Source: Dendrolimus kikuchii (taxonomy: Eukaryota > Arthropoda > Insecta > Lepidoptera > Lasiocampidae). From it: a stretch of 64,000 bases of DNA. Every line of letters starts with the position of its first letter. Position 1 is the first letter of the stretch. The translations under genes and the position numbers were made by a program. Location: contig CM034403.1 of assembly GCA_019925095.2 (NCBI GenBank), forward strand, positions 6,081,690 through 6,145,689. Reading direction: 5' to 3'. A model generated the notes under the pieces. It was not told the origin of the DNA. It did no database searches and was given only the letters and a program-made list of their open reading frames with translations. This document shows, piece after piece, positions 10,291 to 21,130 of this stretch.

Positions 10291-12583
10291 TAAAACGTCA
10301 TTTTTCAGAAGAGCAAAATTCTTAGTTATTTTCTTATAATCTTTACAGATTATTGATTTGTAACACAATTTTAAAGTTATTACTCTTAACACGTTTAAAT
10401 TTCCACTATAAGTGAAAATCTGTCTTTCTATATTTATAATTTTTGTGGTAGCAGCTAAATGAAAGCAAGTGGCATAATTAAATGCTGAAACAAAAAAAAG
10501 TGAAAATTATGAACTTTGTATTTGTCCATATGCTACTAAAATATATCTTAAAATAATATGGAATGTAATATTAAATACAAAAAGTTAGGGCGAACATAGA
10601 TGTAAATGCAGTTTTGTCATAGACATAAGCTCAATTAGTGTCGTAGTATCTACTTTTAATTGTCGTTTTAGGAAGCATTTTTGTGAAATTTTATTTTCAT
10701 GTGATGAGAAATCTATTACAACAATCAAATACCTTGCTAACGAAATCAATTTAAAGAGAAACAAACGAGAGCAACGTGTAATCACACTCTGACCCTATAA
10801 CCTGAACTTAGGTCTACGTAATTGGTTCCCAAAGTGATTTATGTAGACCCACAAAGATAAGGGATTAAGCCTGTCCTCCGAAGCCTAATTGATCCACAGA
10901 AGTTTTCAAGTTCGATTTCAGGTAGCTTTGAAGTGTGAAAAAACATTTCGAAATATTTTTTTTGTTTTAATAATATCAATCATATAACCATTAGTACGCC
11001 CATTTTATGCCATGTATTATAATTAGTATTAATGTATTCAGCTAAGAAATAGACGTTGGCTGGGATTTCTTGACTCTTTTCACGACTATATGGTCAAATA
11101 ATTCTTAATAAAATTTGTTGTTGTTGAAGTGCAAAGGCTGTCTGATGTCTTCAAACGTAACTGGAAGAGGGGCTAGTAGATGAAAATTTATGTAAACAAT
11201 CATTTTTTTTCAATGGATATGAAAATGTATACTTAGACTTTTATAGAAATATAGAAAAAGGTATATAATACGAACGAAGTTGTGGGTAACTGTGAGTATT
11301 TATAAATGAATGACATATTTATAAATGAATATCTATGAAAATGTATTTTAAGGAAGTATGGATAGATAATAGAGTATGGAGAAAATTGTGAATGATATTC
11401 AATTACTAAGCTCTACGTATCTAGATAGACCACATATCGTTCTTTTTTATTCATATGCTTAAAACTATTTTTTAGATTAATCAAAGAAAAGTTGAACATA
11501 ATCTTCATAATATTTTCAACAAAAATTAAGATATAGGATATGGAGCATTTTCAATCAAATACTTTTTAAGGTGTTGTAGTTAACACAAAACAAAGGTCAT
11601 TTAACCTTTCCTTGTGCGTGGATACACTTTGTCAATTTTTACCTTTAGATGTCGGAATTCTAATGCTGGGGTTTCATCGACGTTAGTGTTAAAAATTAGG
11701 GCTGTGGCTGAATGCGTTTCATTCAAAGGGTTAAAAGAATAAAGGCGTTAACGCATTGCCACATTAGTACATACGTTATCTGTCAATTGTTAACGTCATT
11801 AATAATGTCGCATCTCAAATAAGTTCAAATAACGCATAAAACTCATCGCCATATATGCGTGAAACAGTCTGAATTTTTAAAACTAACGCAAACGAAGCCC
11901 CAGAAATAATGATTTAGATGAAGTACCTCCCAAAAAGACTATCCATTAATAAGAAAATCGAAATGTAGCCACACGATATAAATACTTTGAGCATCGCTGT
12001 ACAACATCATTGCGGAATGTAAACATCGAACCATCTCCTACGGCGCCATCTATAATTTCAAACAATATCATCCAAATGTCCAACATAACTTGACCTGTTT
12101 AACATCCAATTCAACTCACTTGTCATCCGGGATTCTAAGTGTTACAGGAGGGGCGGGAGATTATTTTGAGTTGGTCGTGTAGTCCACGCTCGATCGATCT
12201 AAGTTGGATGGCTTGATATTGCAAATTTTTCAACCTTTGACACTGGTAACTATGTGGAAGTAACATCTTCATGGTAAAACAAACATGCCTAGGGGTGTAT
12301 AGACTTGCGTCTGCGCAATTTTATATACTTTGTTTGATAGTTGTTGATGTATGGAAATTATTATGTAATTTATAACATTCTAGAATCAAATTATAATGCG
12401 ATAATCAATAAGCAGTTTAGTTAATTTTCCTGTTAATAGGTATGACTGTAATGTATCAAGATATATTCAAATAGTTAGGTAGCTGACATTTAATGCAATG
12501 TCACAGTTTTATAATTCTAACAAAATGTTTTATTGTTATTTAAAAAACAATTATGTACTACTAAATAAGACAATAAAGATTAT
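10291..12583. other. No gene or clear repeat
   Basis: Over 2 kb of AT-rich sequence without a recognised element. Positions 12000-12200 are somewhat more GC-rich and unique within the window. Confidence 0.45.
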
Positions 12584-12595
12584 TCTAATGAAATA

Positions 12596-12691
12596 CATAC
12601 ATACATAACTTCACGCCAGTTCCCTTGCGGGGTAGGCACGGACAACAGAGCGCCATTCAGGCTTATTCTTACACACCTCGCTCACCTCACC
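12596..12691 (-). mobile_element. Family A LINE, 96-bp 3' fragment with TSD
   Basis: Only the last ~80 bp of family A plus its CATA tail are present, on the minus strand. It is flanked by the perfect 12-bp duplication TCTAATGAAATA (12584-12595 and 12692-12703), which shows that this extremely short piece inserted as such by target-primed reverse transcription. Confidence 0.85.
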
Positions 12692-12703
12692 TCTAATGAA
12701 ATA

Positions 12704-13710
12704 GATATTACAATATCTATAGAACTAAAAGAAATAATTTCGCATTGTAAAAAAATAGCTAACGAAATCATCATCATAAAATATATAATAAAAATAAAAT
12801 TTAAACTTATAAAAAAAATGAATTATTAATTTTATTAATAATTTAAAATACATTTTTATCACATTTTGGCCCCACAAATGAATATTTTTAATTAAATTAT
12901 TTAAATAAAACCAAGTTGTTTTATAATCAATCCTTTAAAATATAAAATTTAAAGATAATCAATGTAATAATAATAAATAATCTCGTGAAACCCCTGAATA
13001 AAATCTAGGTATATACTACTAAATTTATATCATTATTTAGGTATAGTTTTATTTATAATTTGACTGCTTATTATAATTTAACAATTTAAATTACGTTTAT
13101 CTATGATATTCTAAAAGTAAGATGAGCAAGGGATATTAATATCCGTTTTTTTTTTATATTTAATTATTTATTTTGATAATACTTTGTTTTTTAAACCGAG
13201 TGATTGTATCTGATATTGGCGTTTTCAAATATAAAAACCAATCAAATGTATTATACAATATATAGAGAGGAAAGAGCAATACCCCATAATTATTGGACAC
13301 GATGTACAATAACTGTGCATAATTGTAACATGTCGATACGTTACCATTTAAACAAGACCTCTTCCATAAAATTATACATTCTTAATAAAGCCTTGAAATG
13401 TTGAAATTGTACTATGAGGATTATGGGCCATCTAAATTTGGTCATGAACTCCTATTGTTTTCAACACATTCGTAGATTGAAAGCGATTTTATTGCCATTA
13501 TAAGACCATCATAATCAAGAGAACGGTTCTGATATGGGAACACTACTCTTCATGCGTCGTTGGTCATTCTAATATAAATTATACGTGAAATTTTGTCATC
13601 TTCAATCTTCATATTTATTTATAATCCTTATAAACATTAAATCAGTTCACAAACACACTCCGATGCTCGCTAACGTATATATACATATATACATTTATAT
13701 CTGTATGTAT
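12704..13710. other. No feature recognised
   Basis: Very AT-rich. The short frames at 13204-13404 and 13585-13791 have no recognised motif; the second runs into the family A copy. Confidence 0.5.
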
Positions 13711-13722
13711 ACATTTTTATAC

Positions 13723-14077
13723 GAAGTAAGAAAGAGAGTTGGTCTGAAAAAAAGTGTCGGGGTGAACGTAAGGAAAGGAATGCTCCGGTGATTCGGGCAT
13801 GTGGAAAGAATGCATAATGAAAGAATGACTAAACAGATATACAATGCAAAAGTGGATGGATGCAGAAGTCGTGGAAGGCCACGACACACCTTCCATGATC
13901 AAATTGATCGTGTACTAGCAGAAGGTGATGTCAGGAGCCTTAAGAACAGACGAGCGTGCATGACAAGAGCTATGAATGTCAAAGAAGCAAGTGAGGTGTG
14001 TAAGAATAAGCCTGAATGGCGCTCTGTTGTTCGTGCCTACCCCGCAAGGGAACTGGCGTGAAGTTATGTATGTATGT
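13723..14077 (+). mobile_element. Family A LINE, 5'-truncated 355-bp copy with TSD
   Basis: Encodes, with a stop at 13791 near its start, the C-terminal part of a non-LTR reverse-transcriptase ORF: a LR.FGHVERMH-like motif, then MTKQIYNAKVDGCRSRGRPR, DQIDRVLAEGDVRSLKNRR and RAYPARELA-stop at about 14059. A (TATG)n tail follows. The flanks carry the 12-bp duplication ACATTTTTATAC (13711-13722 and 14078-14089). A dead insertion with clear hallmarks. Confidence 0.9.
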
Positions 14078-14089
14078 ACATTTTTATAC

Positions 14090-14411
14090 ATTTTTCAGCT
14101 TGAATAAGGAGTTATAAATGATCGTAGTATCAAACCTAGTTCCCAGAATTGTGATGTAAAATGCTAAATGTGTAATGAGTGCAGTGTGATTATAGCAAAT
14201 TGGTCGGAGCACGGCCGTGTCACGCGCGAATATCAAACAAGGCTTAGGCAATACACGATCAGATACTGGCCAATGTTGACGAGACTGTAATAAACCATCT
14301 CTGAGGTAATTTCCATAGAATGTAATCCTAAGTACTAATGCAAAATCGAAGAATTTTTGAAGGTTTTGTTGAATCTATATATTTCCTAATATTGGTTATA
14401 CTATGTTTGTG
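14090..14411. other. No feature recognised
   Basis: Non-coding, not repetitive within this window. Confidence 0.45.
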
Positions 14412-15490
14412 AGGCTTGTTATGTGTGGAACAAATATTTAGCCATGCTTCTAGGGTTGCCAATTGCGTCCTAAAAAAACTGGACACATTTTTTTTGTTTT
14501 TTTATTAACATATACATTTACTGAAAACTAGCTTTTTAGAAACTAATTTTGCATCGAATGATAAATTAAAAGTCATCTACTTCTCATATATTTAGTACTC
14601 GATGCCACTGCTTTTAATAAAGTTTTATTGTCTGAGATGACATCTTTGAATTCAGTGCAACTAGCAGTTATATTAAAGAAAACGCACAACTCTTTTTGGG
14701 GTGAAACTTTTTTAGCCACGGTAGTAAATCCTTTCGATGGGCACTAAAAAACGTGACTCCGTGAATGTAATAATTTGAACACTATGCTTATATAGATAGA
14801 GTTGGAAATATTGTTAAATTTTGAAGTTTATAAATCAAATTGAAACTAGAGCATTTGTTTGCTATTTTAGTTATCATAAGCCTTTCATGTTATTTGTTCA
14901 AAATGAAAACATGGAATCTGAATTACATGTGTTATAATGTATCTTAAATATATAATATATGAAATGTAATATTTTGCATTAAAATATAAAATAATTTCTG
15001 AGCTTGGTAAAAATATTATAAAAATAATAAACCTTATAATTATCCTAATATTCCTGATACACTATATTTATCTCGTTCTCTCGTAGGCTACTTTTCTGGA
15101 GTTTCATTTCTGCCGTGTGTGAATTGCACACACACATTTTTTAAAGTATTTTGGGCGAGATACGAACAGAGTTCGCCAGATAATGAACGAATTTACTTTA
15201 TAACCGGACAATTTTGTCCGGTTTACCAAATTTTTTTGGACCGGACAAACATAAAGAAAACCGGACTGTCCGGTCGAAAACCGGACATCTGGCAACTCTA
15301 GCTGCTTCCGCCAGGTTCCGGAAGAAGAGGTAAATCCTAAGGAACGCCGGCTTTACCTCGTCAGTGATGACATGCATAGTAATATCTTAAAACAAGCGAT
15401 GCCGAAGACCGCGCGAAGTTGAGAAGGAAAAAGAAACCTAAGCTTCGAAGCCAATGCAACCGGCATTTAACGCTTGGAGGATGATGATGA
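14412..15490 (+). mobile_element. Family B LINE copy split by a hAT-like MITE
   Basis: Positions 14412-14450 match the family B segment around 20455-20492 (GGAACAAAT..TAGCCATGC). Positions 15301-15490 continue it (CCGCCAGGTTCCGGAAGAAG.., ATGACATGC.., GCCGAAGACCGCGCGAAG, AACCGGCATTTAACGC, then a GATGATGATG tail). The intervening 850 bp is a separate insertion. Frameshifts and deletions make it non-functional. Confidence 0.75.
14451..15300. mobile_element. 850-bp hAT-like non-autonomous element
   Basis: The termini are TAGGGTTGCCA (14451) and, inverted, TAGAGTTGCCA (ending 15300). The flanking octamers are CATGCTTC (14443-14450) and GCTGCTTC (15301-15308), 6 of 8 identical. An 8-bp duplication and this terminus type fit the hAT superfamily. 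The right half is packed with ACCGGAC/GTCCGGT inverted motifs. No transposase is encoded. A segment near 15080-15145 also occurs at 54305-54380. Confidence 0.75.
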
Positions 15491-15589
15491 ATTAAAGTAG
15501 TTATTACTATACGCCAATATTGGGTGGGAGCTCTGATGCCAAATCTATCTAAATATAATAAAATTGTAAAAGTGTAATTAGTCTTGTTC

Positions 15590-15850
15590 ATTAGATTTTT
15601 TGTGTTTGTCTGTTTTTTCGAGATTCACGTAAAAACTATACGGCCGATTTCGACGCTGTTTTCGCTAAACGATAGCAAATTCACGAACTTAAAATCTCCG
15701 GTACTTTGTATTCCAGGAATCCTGCGGAGATTTTCATATGGTTTAAAGTGACCACAATGAAAAAAATCTGATTTCAATGCAACAATTTTCACTGGTCGAT
15801 GACAAATTTTACTTCTCCAACGTGGACGAAGTCGGGGGCAAATGCTAATT
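15590..15850 (+). mobile_element. Helitron-like non-autonomous copy
   Basis: Contains the ordered blocks of a Helitron-like family in this window (GTTTGTCTGTTTTTTCG, CACGTAAAAACTA, GGCCGATTT.GACGC, GATAGCAAATTC), then a 3' part with CGTGGACGAAGTCGGGGGCA followed by ..GCTAATTAG. The 3' edge resembles a Helitron end (GCGGGC..CTRR) but is diverged. Confidence 0.55.
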
Positions 15851-15869
15851 AGTAATAAGAAAAAGAGAT

Positions 15870-16160
15870 CCGTAGCCGCGCAGGAATGGAGAAAGAATAT
15901 AATTCTCGGTGACCGAACGGCCTCAGCCAGGTGGTAGGGTATTTTCCTGTTTGGATAGCTACCACCCCTCGTCTAGAGTATGCCACCATAACAACCTTCA
16001 GTGGTGTTTCAGCATTAGTGGCTAGGTTCCAGTCTCCCTTAAATAAGCAACAGCGCATTTGTAACGCCTTTGGTGTTGTAAATGTCCATAGGCGATGGTA
16101 ACTGCTTTCCATCAGGTAGGCCATCTACCTATCTGCTAAACTCGTGAAATAAAAAAAGAG
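15870..16160 (+). mobile_element. LINE 3' end, family F
   Basis: A near-complete family F copy: GGAGAAAGAATATAATTCTC, the GGTGGTAGGGTA...GCTACCACC stem, GTTCCAGTCTCCCTTAA, GTAACGCCTTTGGTGTTG, GGCGATGGTAACTGC and a GAAATAAAAAAAG tail. The block order is identical to the copy at 5256. Confidence 0.65.
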
Positions 16161-16236
16161 AGTCGGAATTTATAGCTAAGTCACATCTACCATCCATTCA
16201 GAGACGCTAAAGTAGTGCACTGCAGTAGCAGCACAC

Positions 16237-16284
16237 TTAGACTCTTATTGCACTGCTTACCCTAGCAGTGCAATAAGAGCCTAA
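16237..16284. repeat. 21-bp stem hairpin
   Basis: Positions 16237-16257 pair with 16264-16284 across a 6-nt loop (TACCCT), with one mismatch. The stem core is CTCTTATTGCACTGCT. It is in unique sequence with no recognised host element. Confidence 0.8.
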
Positions 16285-16379
16285 ATGCGCTTCGTTCATA
16301 ACTCCATTATTGTTTAACAATAAGTAAGAGAGTGGTCGAATATAAACCTATTTCATGTGAAAATAAAGTAATGAAATTT

Positions 16380-16720
16380 AGACGTAATTTAAAGGTGCTG
16401 GTACTTCCTTTTCCTTAATGGAAACAATTTCAAAAGTCGCGAAGTTCCCGCCGTTGCTTCTCGAGATCTCAACTATAAAGCTAAAGGAGTCAAACGCTAT
16501 CTGACTCGTAACTGTAAAGCGATGTCGCTGGTAATTATAACGTGTCCTCCATCCTCCCACGAGGGAGGTACGGCTAAGAGGGCGCTGCATTTTTACAAAT
16601 TGATACAAATTATTTGAGCGAGCTTCGCTTTGTTCCAACGACGCTTGTTACGACTGTGGAACGGCATTTTATTATTTTCGTGCGGTCGACGGTCACTGGG
16701 TTCCAAAAACGTTGATAGCA
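16380..16720. other. GC-richer non-coding block, possible regulatory DNA
   Basis: Noticeably more GC- and CpG-rich than its surroundings, non-repetitive within the window, and without a convincing open frame; the 86-codon minus frame at 16378-16638 has no motif. Blocks of this kind can be conserved regulatory sequence, but nothing here demonstrates that. Confidence 0.25.
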
Positions 16721-17082
16721 AAATAATATTAAATCTTCCTGCTGTGGCGGTGTAGGCTCGTATTAGTCATATTCCATGCACCCATTTATTGATGTATATT
16801 TTCGTACAGTTAAAGACTACGTTCAATGCGAGAACGTGCTCTTATTTGAATCAAATCAAAATAAATAATTTATTTTCTCAAAAACATGGTAAATAAAAAG
16901 ATTAGATAACACTATGTTATTTTATGTTTCAAATGTTTTAGCTGTTTCAGGCTCGCAAATAATAATTAAAAACTCCTTAAAAATCATCTAGTTCACCAAA
17001 TATATGTTACTAATATTTTGAAGATTAATATTTATAAAATTGTGCAATTTGATAGTAAGACTTTACGTCTTCTGTGATGTAA
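16721..17082. other. No feature recognised
   Basis: AT-rich, non-coding. Confidence 0.45.
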
Positions 17083-17240
17083 TAATCTAAGCATCACACG
17101 TCGTCCTATTAACAAGCCTAGAGATTCCAGGTTCAATTTTCGGCAGGGTAAATTTCGTAAACGAACATTCTATGATTTGGCTGGTCCGAATATTTTGAAG
17201 GGTTCTAGGGATATCTGTTGTATCTGTTGTGTACTAATAA
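17083..17240 (+). mobile_element. Possible tRNA-derived SINE remnant
   Basis: A B-box-like AGGTTCAATTTTC near 17130 is followed by CGGCAGGGTAAATTTC, the order seen in tRNA-derived SINEs. The A box upstream is poor, so the call is weak. Confidence 0.3.
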
Positions 17241-17309
17241 TTATAATGCAAGGCTAACTTGATTAACTTAGGAGAAGACGTGTGTTTTCCTGCCGATTTA
17301 AAAAAAAAC

Positions 17310-17530
17310 AACTAAAAAGCGTTTATTTGACACAGCGATTAAGACGCCACTCTTTGAACAGTTTTTTCAACCAATACCCGTCAGGCTTTACGCCCGTTCT
17401 TTAGACCGAGTCCGAAACACCTTATTCGCGCCCTCATAAAAGTAACTGCTTTGCCTCGTTTTTATTTCTACCTCTGTACCCGTACGGCCGCAGTATTTTA
17501 ATAAACCTCCTAACATAAATGAATAAACGA
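17310..17530. other. GC-richer unique block
   Basis: Unique within the window, moderately GC-rich, with no coding frame. Function unknown. Confidence 0.2.
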
Positions 17531-17829
17531 CTCTATTCTTATCGGTTTAAGGTAGATTTTTGAATAATAATTTTAATCAAATCATGTCTTGCCCACTTGT
17601 ATCTAGGACAAGACTCAGAAGGACACAAGGAATTCCAATTACTTTATTATGTAGTTGAATATAATTTTTATTTTGAAAGTATGAGTCAAATCAGTACAGT
17701 TATGCATTATAAAATTTTATTATCTTTTATTGTTGTAATGTAGTTTTTTATTGTACAAGATTGACTTTCAATATAGACTTTTAGATCAGTTTCCGTAAGA
17801 ACAGGATTCAAAATCTTTATTAATATTAT
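17531..17829. other. No feature recognised
   Basis: AT-rich, non-coding. Confidence 0.45.
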
Positions 17830-18080
17830 AAACTAAGATTCGCCCGCGACTTCGTTCACGTTGGACGAAATAAGGTAATTTTTACGTGCCCTTACAACTT
17901 GATACCGCTCCCGGGAAAAATCCCGCGATTTTCTCGGAATATTAAGTATCATAGATTTTATGACAGGATTTGCTATCGATCAGTGAAAACCGCATCTAAA
18001 TCTTTCACGTAGTTTTTACGTTAATCCCGAACATACAGACAAACACAAAAAATCTAAAATACAAAACTACAGTTTTACAA
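17830..18080 (-). mobile_element. Helitron-like copy
   Basis: On the minus strand it reads like the copies at 18108, 36640 and 39806: CGTAAAAACTACGTG, GATTTAGATGCGGTTTTCAC, TGATCGATAGCAAATCC, a CCCGGGAG block, and GAACGAAGTCGCGGGCG near its 3' edge, followed by AATCTTAG. A dead non-autonomous element. Confidence 0.6.
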
Positions 18081-18107
18081 TTTTATAATATCTATATTGT
18101 TATAAAA

Positions 18108-18430
18108 TTCTAAACATGCCGTGTCTGTACGTTGAAGCTATTTAAAAAACAACTGGAATACACTATATAAATGACGGAGATCGCGGTGCAATTTTTTTTA
18201 GATTTCTTGTCTGTCTATTTGTCGGTTTGTCTGTTTGTTCGGGATTAATGTAAAAACTATGGCGCCGATTTAGATGCGGTTGCCACTGATCGACAGGTAA
18301 TTCTTAGACTTCAATCTGCGCTACTTTTTATCCCGAGAATACCCCGGGAATTTTCTGGAAATTATTTGAGATGGCCTGATTTACAAAAAAATCGAATACC
18401 AATGCGGCTTTGTCGCTGATCGATACCAAT
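18108..18430 (+). mobile_element. Helitron-like copy
   Basis: Shares an extended start (AAAATTCTAAACATGCCGTG, then TCTGTACGTTGAAGC) with 39806-40175, followed by GATTTCTTGTCTGTC, GCGCCGATTTAGATGCGGTT, a CTGATCGACAGG block and a CCCCGGGAATTTTC block. It has no open frame. The family E LINE fragment begins at or just after its 3' edge. Confidence 0.55.
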
Positions 18431-18845
18431 GTTATGGAATAAAAATTATAGGGACTGTACATTAATTCTGGGTCCAACAAGGAGAGAGGATGGTAGCTGG
18501 AGGGTCCGAACCAGCCTTGAAATTGAGAATCTCGTGGCCGAGCCTAATATAATAGGAGAAATAAAAGCTCTTCGCTTTCGCTGGCTCGGTCACGTAGAAC
18601 GGCTGGGAAAGGTTCGCAGCTTGAGGGAAGCATATTTGGGACAGCCGGTAGGTCGGCGTCCGGTCGGCCGTCCCAAATATCGCTGGAAAAACAGAGTGGA
18701 GGTTGACCTGTCGGACCTACGAGCCAATAATTGGCAAGAAACTGCGCAGGACAGGGAAAAATGGCATGTTGTCGTTTCGGAAGCCAAGGTCCACCTTGGG
18801 TCGCTAAGCCAACGGAGTAAGTACCTAAGTAAATACATGAATTAA
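18429..18845 (+). pseudogene. RTE-like LINE C-terminus, family E
   Basis: A 138-codon frame whose residues ~20-135 have the order typical of RTE-type reverse-transcriptase C-termini: SWRVRTSLEIENLVAEPN.., then ALRFRWLGHVERL, then GRRPVGRPKYRW, then AQDREKWHVVVSEAK. The frame is open to its natural-looking end, but only the 3' end of the element is present, so no enzyme can be made. The first ~15 codons probably belong to the preceding repeat. No target-site duplication was found. Antisense frames over this interval are shadows. Confidence 0.8.
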
Positions 18846-19210
18846 AATTTTTGTGTATGTTACACTTACCATGCAAAGTTTGGTATGGGTTACGTTTATA
18901 TATTGTTTGGTTGGTCATGTGCCCCGCACTGTCATACTTGATTATCAATTCGTTGGTTATCAAATGTAAACAAACATTGTTTTGGTGGTTATTTTTGTGT
19001 TGAAAATTAAAGTTTCAGAAATCTGTGAAAGCTGCGTTACAACCATATCAAGGATATGTGACCTCTGTTCTCCAATACGGTCTCTAATTATTTGGGAAAA
19101 CTCTGTAGACACGCACAGTGTTTAAAGCTCAAAAAAATGCTTAAGAACAACGATACATGGGGCACATTTCTTGGATTCCTATCGTCCACTATTTAACAAA
19201 TATAAATTAC
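18846..19210. other. No feature recognised
   Basis: AT-rich, non-coding. Confidence 0.45.
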
Positions 19211-19351
19211 TAGTTGACCCGACAGACGTTGTCCTGTCTTAACTATGAATATTGAATTCGAATTGGTATAATTAATTTAAAAAAATATGTAAAAAAAGTA
19301 CCAATTTGAATTCAATATTCATAGTTAAGACAACGTCTGTCGGGTCAGCTA
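19211..19351. repeat. Inverted pair of Helitron-type 3' ends
   Basis: TAGTTGACCCGACAGACGTT.. (19211-19268) is repeated in inverted orientation at 19299-19351 across a 30-bp AT-rich spacer; a 5-bp insertion (CTGTC) distinguishes the arms. Each arm ends outward in a Helitron-like 3' terminus (..CGTCTGTCGGGTCA(G/A)CTAR), so two ends lie inverted, with both CTAR ends facing out. Confidence 0.75.
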
Positions 19352-19696
19352 ATAACTTATATTTATATGTTTCAATTTCGGGATATTCAGTTTTTTTACA
19401 TTCTCTTTGACGATATTGGCAGCACGCATTCTGTAAATTCTATGTCAAACGTCATAAGGTTACATTAAAAAAGTTTATATTGTCCATATCACTTAGGTTA
19501 GATTAAAAATAATTTTATATGGTGGTTAAGTATTAAAATTTTCTAATTTTCCGTGCAATTTTCTTATGTTTTTCTTTCATAAGAACCTTCTCCTAACAAT
19601 AACAACCACAACTAAAAAAGAACTAGCGAAATCGGTCCAGCCGTTCACGCGTGATGGCGTGACCAAGGCAAATAGGAATTCATTTTTATATATATA
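19352..19696 (-). mobile_element. Probable Helitron remainder
   Basis: Positions 19620-19695 read on the minus strand as a 5'-type Helitron end (TATATATAAAAATGAATTCC.., CGGCTGGACCGATTTCG). Together with the 3'-type end at 19211 they suggest one minus-strand element interrupted or rearranged in between. Confidence 0.45.
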
Positions 19697-19909
19697 CTAG
19701 CTGTCCCGGCAGACGTTGTTCTGCCCTGAAGAAATAAAATTTAGAACCCTATTGCAGCGCCACCTACCGGGTCCAAATGTAAGCTATCCTATCTTTCAAG
19801 TCGGATCAAACTGCACACGGTGTGCAAATTTGATTAAAATCGGTCAAGTAGTTTAGGAGTCCATCGCGGACAAACAACGTGACACGTAATTTATATATAT
19901 TAAGATAGA
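19697..19909 (-). mobile_element. Complete 213-bp non-autonomous Helitron
   Basis: Minus strand: starts TCTATCTTAATATATATAAA (19909 leftwards) and ends ..CGTCTGCCGGGACAGCTAG (19697). The base 5' of the element is A and the base 3' is T, the expected A|T insertion site without duplication. Internal blocks include a CTTGACCGATTTTAAT motif. No coding capacity. Confidence 0.8.
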
Positions 19910-19965
19910 TTGAAAAAGTTTAATATGCCATAACAAAACTGTTTAAAATAAATCAAGACCCTGAT

Positions 19966-20116
19966 ATCACCCTCCGCTAGTACACGATCAATTTGATCAT
20001 AGAAGGTCTGTCGTGGCCTTCCACGGCTTCTGCATTCATCCACTTTTGCATTGTATATCTGTTTAGTCATTCTTTCATCATGCATTCTTTCGACATGCCC
20101 GAACCACCGGAGTACC
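19966..20116 (-). mobile_element. Family A LINE, internal fragment
   Basis: The minus strand encodes ..MHDERMTKQIYNAKVDECRSRGRPR..DQIDRVLAEGD, then diverges. Unlike the other family A copies it lacks the 3' tail and is truncated at both ends. Confidence 0.8.
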
Positions 20117-20289
20117 TATCTCTTCATAAAATGCACATTATATTGCCCCATTAATATATAATAACCTTCCTGAGACATTAAAAGATTTATCAATAATATT
20201 ATTTAAACCTAAATTACACAATTGGCTAACTAACAAATGTTATTATACAATTGATTTTTTTAATAACAATAATAAAATTAAACACTAGT

Positions 20290-20691
20290 TTAACTGCGTG
20301 TCACGGAGATGAATATGCTGCTATGGATGTGTGGAGTGACGCGGAAAGACCGGGTCAGGAACTCCCGTATCCGCGGCAGTCTTCATGTCCGTGACATAGC
20401 AGACAAACTGCAAGAGTGTCGCTTACGTTGGTACGGCCACGTTTTACGGAGACCGGCTAATTATGTGGGGAACAAATGTCTAGCCATGCCGCCTCCGCCA
20501 AGTCACGGTAAAAGGAGAAGGCCCAAGAAATGTTGGCTTGATATTGTGAAGGATGACATGCGTACCAATGGTCTCAAAACGGGGGATGCTGAAGACCGCG
20601 CGAAGTGGGTTAGAAAAAGTAGAAAAGCGGACCCTGGTCGTCGGAGTGAAAGCTCCGAACGCAACCGGGAATTAACGCTCGGATGATGATG
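20290..20691 (+). mobile_element. Family B LINE, 5'-truncated, perfect 19-bp TSD
   Basis: A 402-bp 3' fragment flanked by the identical 19-mer AATAAAATTAAACACTAGT (20271-20289 and 20692-20710). It ends in a GATGATGAT tail. Long perfect duplications and a 5' truncation are the signature of target-primed insertion. The identical duplication suggests a fairly young copy. Confidence 0.9.
20309..20686 (+). pseudogene. Family B reverse-transcriptase C-terminus
   Basis: A 125-codon frame. Residues ~10-50 read KDRVRNSRIRGSLHVRDIAD.., then CRLRWYGHVLRR, the LRW.GH..R motif of RTE-like LINE C-termini. Then come GKRRRPKKCWLDIVKDDM and AEDRAKWVRKSRKADPGRR, ending near the 3' tail. The fragment is open but lacks endonuclease and polymerase domains, so it is not functional. 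The antisense 70-codon frame is a shadow. Confidence 0.85.
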
Positions 20692-20744
20692 AATAAAATT
20701 AAACACTAGTGACATAAAAATTATAATTTAGTAAATTAAATTAT

Positions 20745-21130
20745 ATGATAGATAGATAACACTTTATTGCTCACCAAATATACAATTTCAAAAATACACA
20801 ATTACAATATTGTCATGGTAGAAACAATAGGCGGCCTTATCGCTTAAAGCCATCTCTTCCAGGCAACCTAGTATTAAGCAATAATTTAACCTAATCTGGC
20901 GATATAGGTGGTGCCGATTATTAGGTATATCATAAACAAAACCACTTGAACTACATATTCAATCAATACAATACATACAAACGTATTTTATGTATGTATG
21001 TCTATAATATTAATTTTGCTATTTTTGAATTTGTACTCCTAATAGGTAAATAACATGTTAAACTGTATATGTCCTAACATCTATAATGTGTACCATGTTG
21101 TTAGGCAATTAAACAAATAAATTGATTGAA
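20745..21130 (-). mobile_element. Family G LINE 3' end
   Basis: Minus strand: TTGCCTGGAAGAGATGGCTT, the paired AGCGAT with one stem mismatch (20839-20853), AAGGCCGCC, and a GAGCAATAAAGTG polyadenylation-type end near 20770. The upstream part to about 21130 is AT-rich and only loosely similar to the other copies. Confidence 0.6.

Noticed and set aside
18544..18963. Minus-strand frames of 82-139 codons
   Set aside because: Antisense to the family E LINE fragment.
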